Source: Hydrogenophilales bacterium (GTDB lineage Bacteria > Pseudomonadota > Gammaproteobacteria > Burkholderiales > Thiobacillaceae). Taken from it: a stretch of 64,000 nucleotides of DNA. Location of the stretch: contig JADJYY010000014.1 in NCBI GenBank assembly GCA_016719465.1, positions 1-64,000 of the forward strand. Direction: 5' to 3'. How positions within the stretch are numbered: the stretch's first letter is position 1; every line of letters starts with the position of its first letter. Both the position numbers and the translations under genes were made by a program. Under the pieces are notes generated by a model, which saw nothing but the letters and a program-made list of their open reading frames with translations, was not told where the DNA came from and did no database searches. Shown here one piece after another: positions 62,184-64,000 of this stretch.

Positions 62184-63367
62184 TCCAAGCTACCCGCCAA
62201 TTCGAAAATGGGCAGGTACAGCAGCACCACGATGACCCCGATTACCAGGCCGATGAGGGCCATCAGCAAGGGCTCCACCAGGCGGGTGAACCACTCCACG
62301 AAACGGGCCAGCTCCTCGTCGTGGAATTTCGCCACGGATTCCATCATCTCCCCCATGCGGCCGGACTTCTCCCCGACCCGCAGCAGACGGACCGAAACTG
62401 GCGTGGACAGGCCGCTCTGCTCCATGGCCCGGGACAGGGACTGGCCCTCGCGAATCAGGCGGGTGGCGCCCTGCAGACGCAGGCGCAGCTCCGGATGCAG
62501 CATGCCCCCCGCCATGCCCAGGGCCTGCACCACGGGAATGCCCCCCTGCAGCAGCATGCCCACGGTGCGATAGAAGCGGGTGAGATGGAAGATGCGCAGA
62601 TGCTCGCCCAGGCCGGGGGCGCGCCAGAGCAGGCGGGACACCCATGCCCGCGTGGCCGGCCGGGTGAAGCCCCAGACCGCCAGAGCCAGCGTCGCCACCA
62701 GGGCGAACAGCGCCGTCAGGGCGTGGGCCTCCACCAGGCCGCCACCGGCGATCAGCATGCGCGACGCGAACGGCAGCCGCTCCATGTTGCCCTCGTAGAT
62801 GGCGGCGAAGCGGGGCGTGACGTAACCCAGCAGGAACAGGGCCACCAGGCCGCCCACCGCCAGCAGCAGCAGGGGATAGACCGAGGCGGCGACCACCTTC
62901 TTCTTCACCCCTTCCACCTGCTCCTGATAGGCCACGTAGCGGGCCAGGGCTTCCGCCAGGCCGCTGGTCTTTTCCGAGGCCTGGACCACCGACACATACA
63001 ACGGCGGGAAAGCGTCCGGGAAATGGGAGATGGCGGTGGAAAACCGCTCCCCCTCGAACAGGTGGCGCACCACCTGGTCGAGCACCTGGCGCGTCTCGGC
63101 GCGGGTTTCCTTTTCCACCAGGGTCTGCAGCGCCTCGGTCAAGGCCAGGCCGCTGCCCAGCAGGGCCATGAGTTCCCGGCTGAACAACACCAGCGGAAAG
63201 CGTGACCGGCGTCCGCGCCAGCGGGCGGCGACATTGCTCCGGGGCGCGACGGTGAGCACCTGAAGTCCCTGGCCCCGGGCCTGCTCGGCGGCCTCGGCCT
63301 CGCCGGCGGCGTCCACCGTGAAGACCTTGCGGCCGCCGGGCCCGAGGGCGCGAATCTCGTAAAGCAT
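62180..63367 (-). CDS. gspF: Type II secretion inner-membrane platform protein GspF
   Basis: The 395-residue protein has two copies of the GspF domain (about 60-185 and 265-390) with membrane segments near 162-185, 210-232 and 365-388. Family motifs include LMALLGSGLALTEALQTLVE, KTSGLAEALARYVAYQEQV and VGEKSGRMGEMMESVAKFHD. It interacts with GspE and the assembly complex to build the pseudopilus. The ATG at 63367 starts MLYEIRALGPGG, as expected; the frame is open further upstream to 63682. Confidence 0.93.
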
Positions 63368-63398
63368 GGGCGATGAATTCCGCGGCCGATTGCGTGGC

Positions 63399-63851
63399 CT
63401 ATTGCCAGCTCGCGATATCGGCGGCCTCGCCGGTGCCGCCGGGCTGCCCGTCCTTGCCCAGGGACAGCAGGTCGTACTCGCCGTGCTCGCCCGGCGCCCG
63501 ATACTGGTATGGGTTGCCCCAGGGATCCTTGGGCACCGACTTGCGCAGGTAGGGCCCCTGCCAGCGGGCCTCGCCGGCGGGCTGGGCGTTGAGGGCCTCC
63601 AGGCCCTGCTCGCCGGTGGGATAACGCCCCACGTCCAGGCGGTACTGGTCCAGGGCATCCTCCAGCGCCCGGATCTGGGCACGGGTGGCCTTCACCTCCG
63701 ACTTGCCCACCTGGGAGAAATAGCGCGGCGCCACGTAGGCCACCAGTAGGCCGATGATGACCAGGACGACGAGCAGTTCGAGCAGGGTGAAGCCTCTGGC
63801 GGAGCGCGGCAAGGCGAATATCCCTCGGGAAGGATTGGACATGGTCTGCAT
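63399..63851 (-). CDS. gspG: Major pseudopilin GspG
   Basis: The 150-residue protein has the prepilin site ARGFTLLELLVVLVIIGLL with Glu5. The stem KATRAQIRALEDALDQYRLD and the globular signature GRYPTGEQGLEAL, GPYLRKSVPKDPWGNPYQYR, and GEYDLLSLGKDGQPGGTGEAADI, shortened here in parts, are those of the major type II pseudopilin with its calcium-binding loop. Starts at 63851 and 63842 are both possible. It is the first gene of the eleven-gene operon within the window. Confidence 0.94.
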   Translation of the reverse strand: MQTMSNPSRGIFALPRSARGFTLLELLVVLVIIGLLVAYVAPRYFSQVGKSEVKATRAQIRALEDALDQYRLDVGRYPTGEQGLEALNAQPAGEARWQGPYLRKSVPKDPWGNPYQYRAPGEHGEYDLLSLGKDGQPGGTGEAADIASWQ

Positions 63852-64000
63852 GGGGCTGGACTCAGGAGTGGTTGCCAGGAAATGACAGGTCACGGGGGTG
63901 GATCTCAAGGGAGGGGTCGCAAAGACCGGCGATCATACTTGAAGCACTGTTTCAGTATTGCGCGTGCCGCCAGGTCGAGATCACGTAAATTGACCGGGCC
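63852..64000. other. Upstream flank of the secretion operon
   Basis: No gene is seen in the last 149 bases. On the minus strand a TATGAT (63937-63942 approximately) could act as a -10 box, and a small ACTG-AAA-CAGT palindrome lies just upstream of it. No convincing -35 or -24/-12 element is visible. Whether further secretion genes lie beyond the right edge cannot be seen. Confidence 0.3.

Overview
This 64 kb window comes from a GC-rich (about two thirds G+C) proteobacterial chromosome. Its housekeeping neighbourhoods point to a betaproteobacterium, most likely of the Rhodocyclales or a related order: smpB facing ratA-rnfH, guaB-guaA, ppsA facing ppsR, yffB-like/dapE/prmB, and scpA-scpB-rluB next to dnaE. 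A PEP-CTERM/exosortase-associated acyltransferase and abundant short GC-rich palindromic repeats fit the same group. The assignment is an inference from gene content; there is no rRNA gene in the window.

Layout. 1-1740: more AT-rich accessory edge with an integron integrase and a MazE/MazF-type toxin-antitoxin locus whose toxin gene is broken. 1840-7629: FGGY sugar kinase, tPilZ-like protein, and mfd, which has a one-base frameshift and two in-frame repeat insertions. 7681-13869: RND efflux pair, an outer-membrane beta-barrel protein and a small periplasmic protein. 13887-14052: MITE-like palindromic element. 14325-18636: HDOD/GAF/histidine kinase overlapping a REC-PAS-GGDEF-EAL protein. 18647-24588: PEP synthase and its regulator, an rRNA/tRNA methyltransferase, a GYF/pentapeptide protein and the PEP-CTERM-associated acyltransferase. 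24656-38223: housekeeping block (EF-G-like GTPase, guaA with an apparent frameshift, guaB, rnfH, ratA, smpB, mnmH, thpR, ispF, dapE, prmB and small membrane proteins).

38275-48335 is the most unusual region. It looks like a five-gene leftward operon: a 1992-residue secreted RHS/YD-repeat protein with a very large non-standard C-terminus, two PDZ-CsgG proteins with nearly identical CsgG domains (one also carrying TPRs), a lipoprotein between them, and a small secreted protein at the end. I propose it as a candidate uncharacterised cell-surface assembly or export system in which CsgG-like proteins serve the RHS protein. That function is inference.

48516-54639: rluB, scpB, scpA and dnaE. 54770-63851: a tightly overlapping eleven-gene operon for a reduced type II secretion or type IV pilus-like machine (GspG, GspF, GspE, PilM/N/O/P-like assembly proteins, a lipoprotein secretin, three more pseudopilins).

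At least two families of GC-rich palindromic repeats recur through the window. They lie between genes and also in frame inside mfd and in the 5' part of scpB, much like the Rickettsia palindromic elements. The apparent frameshifts in mfd and guaA may be assembly errors and should be checked against reads before being taken as biology.
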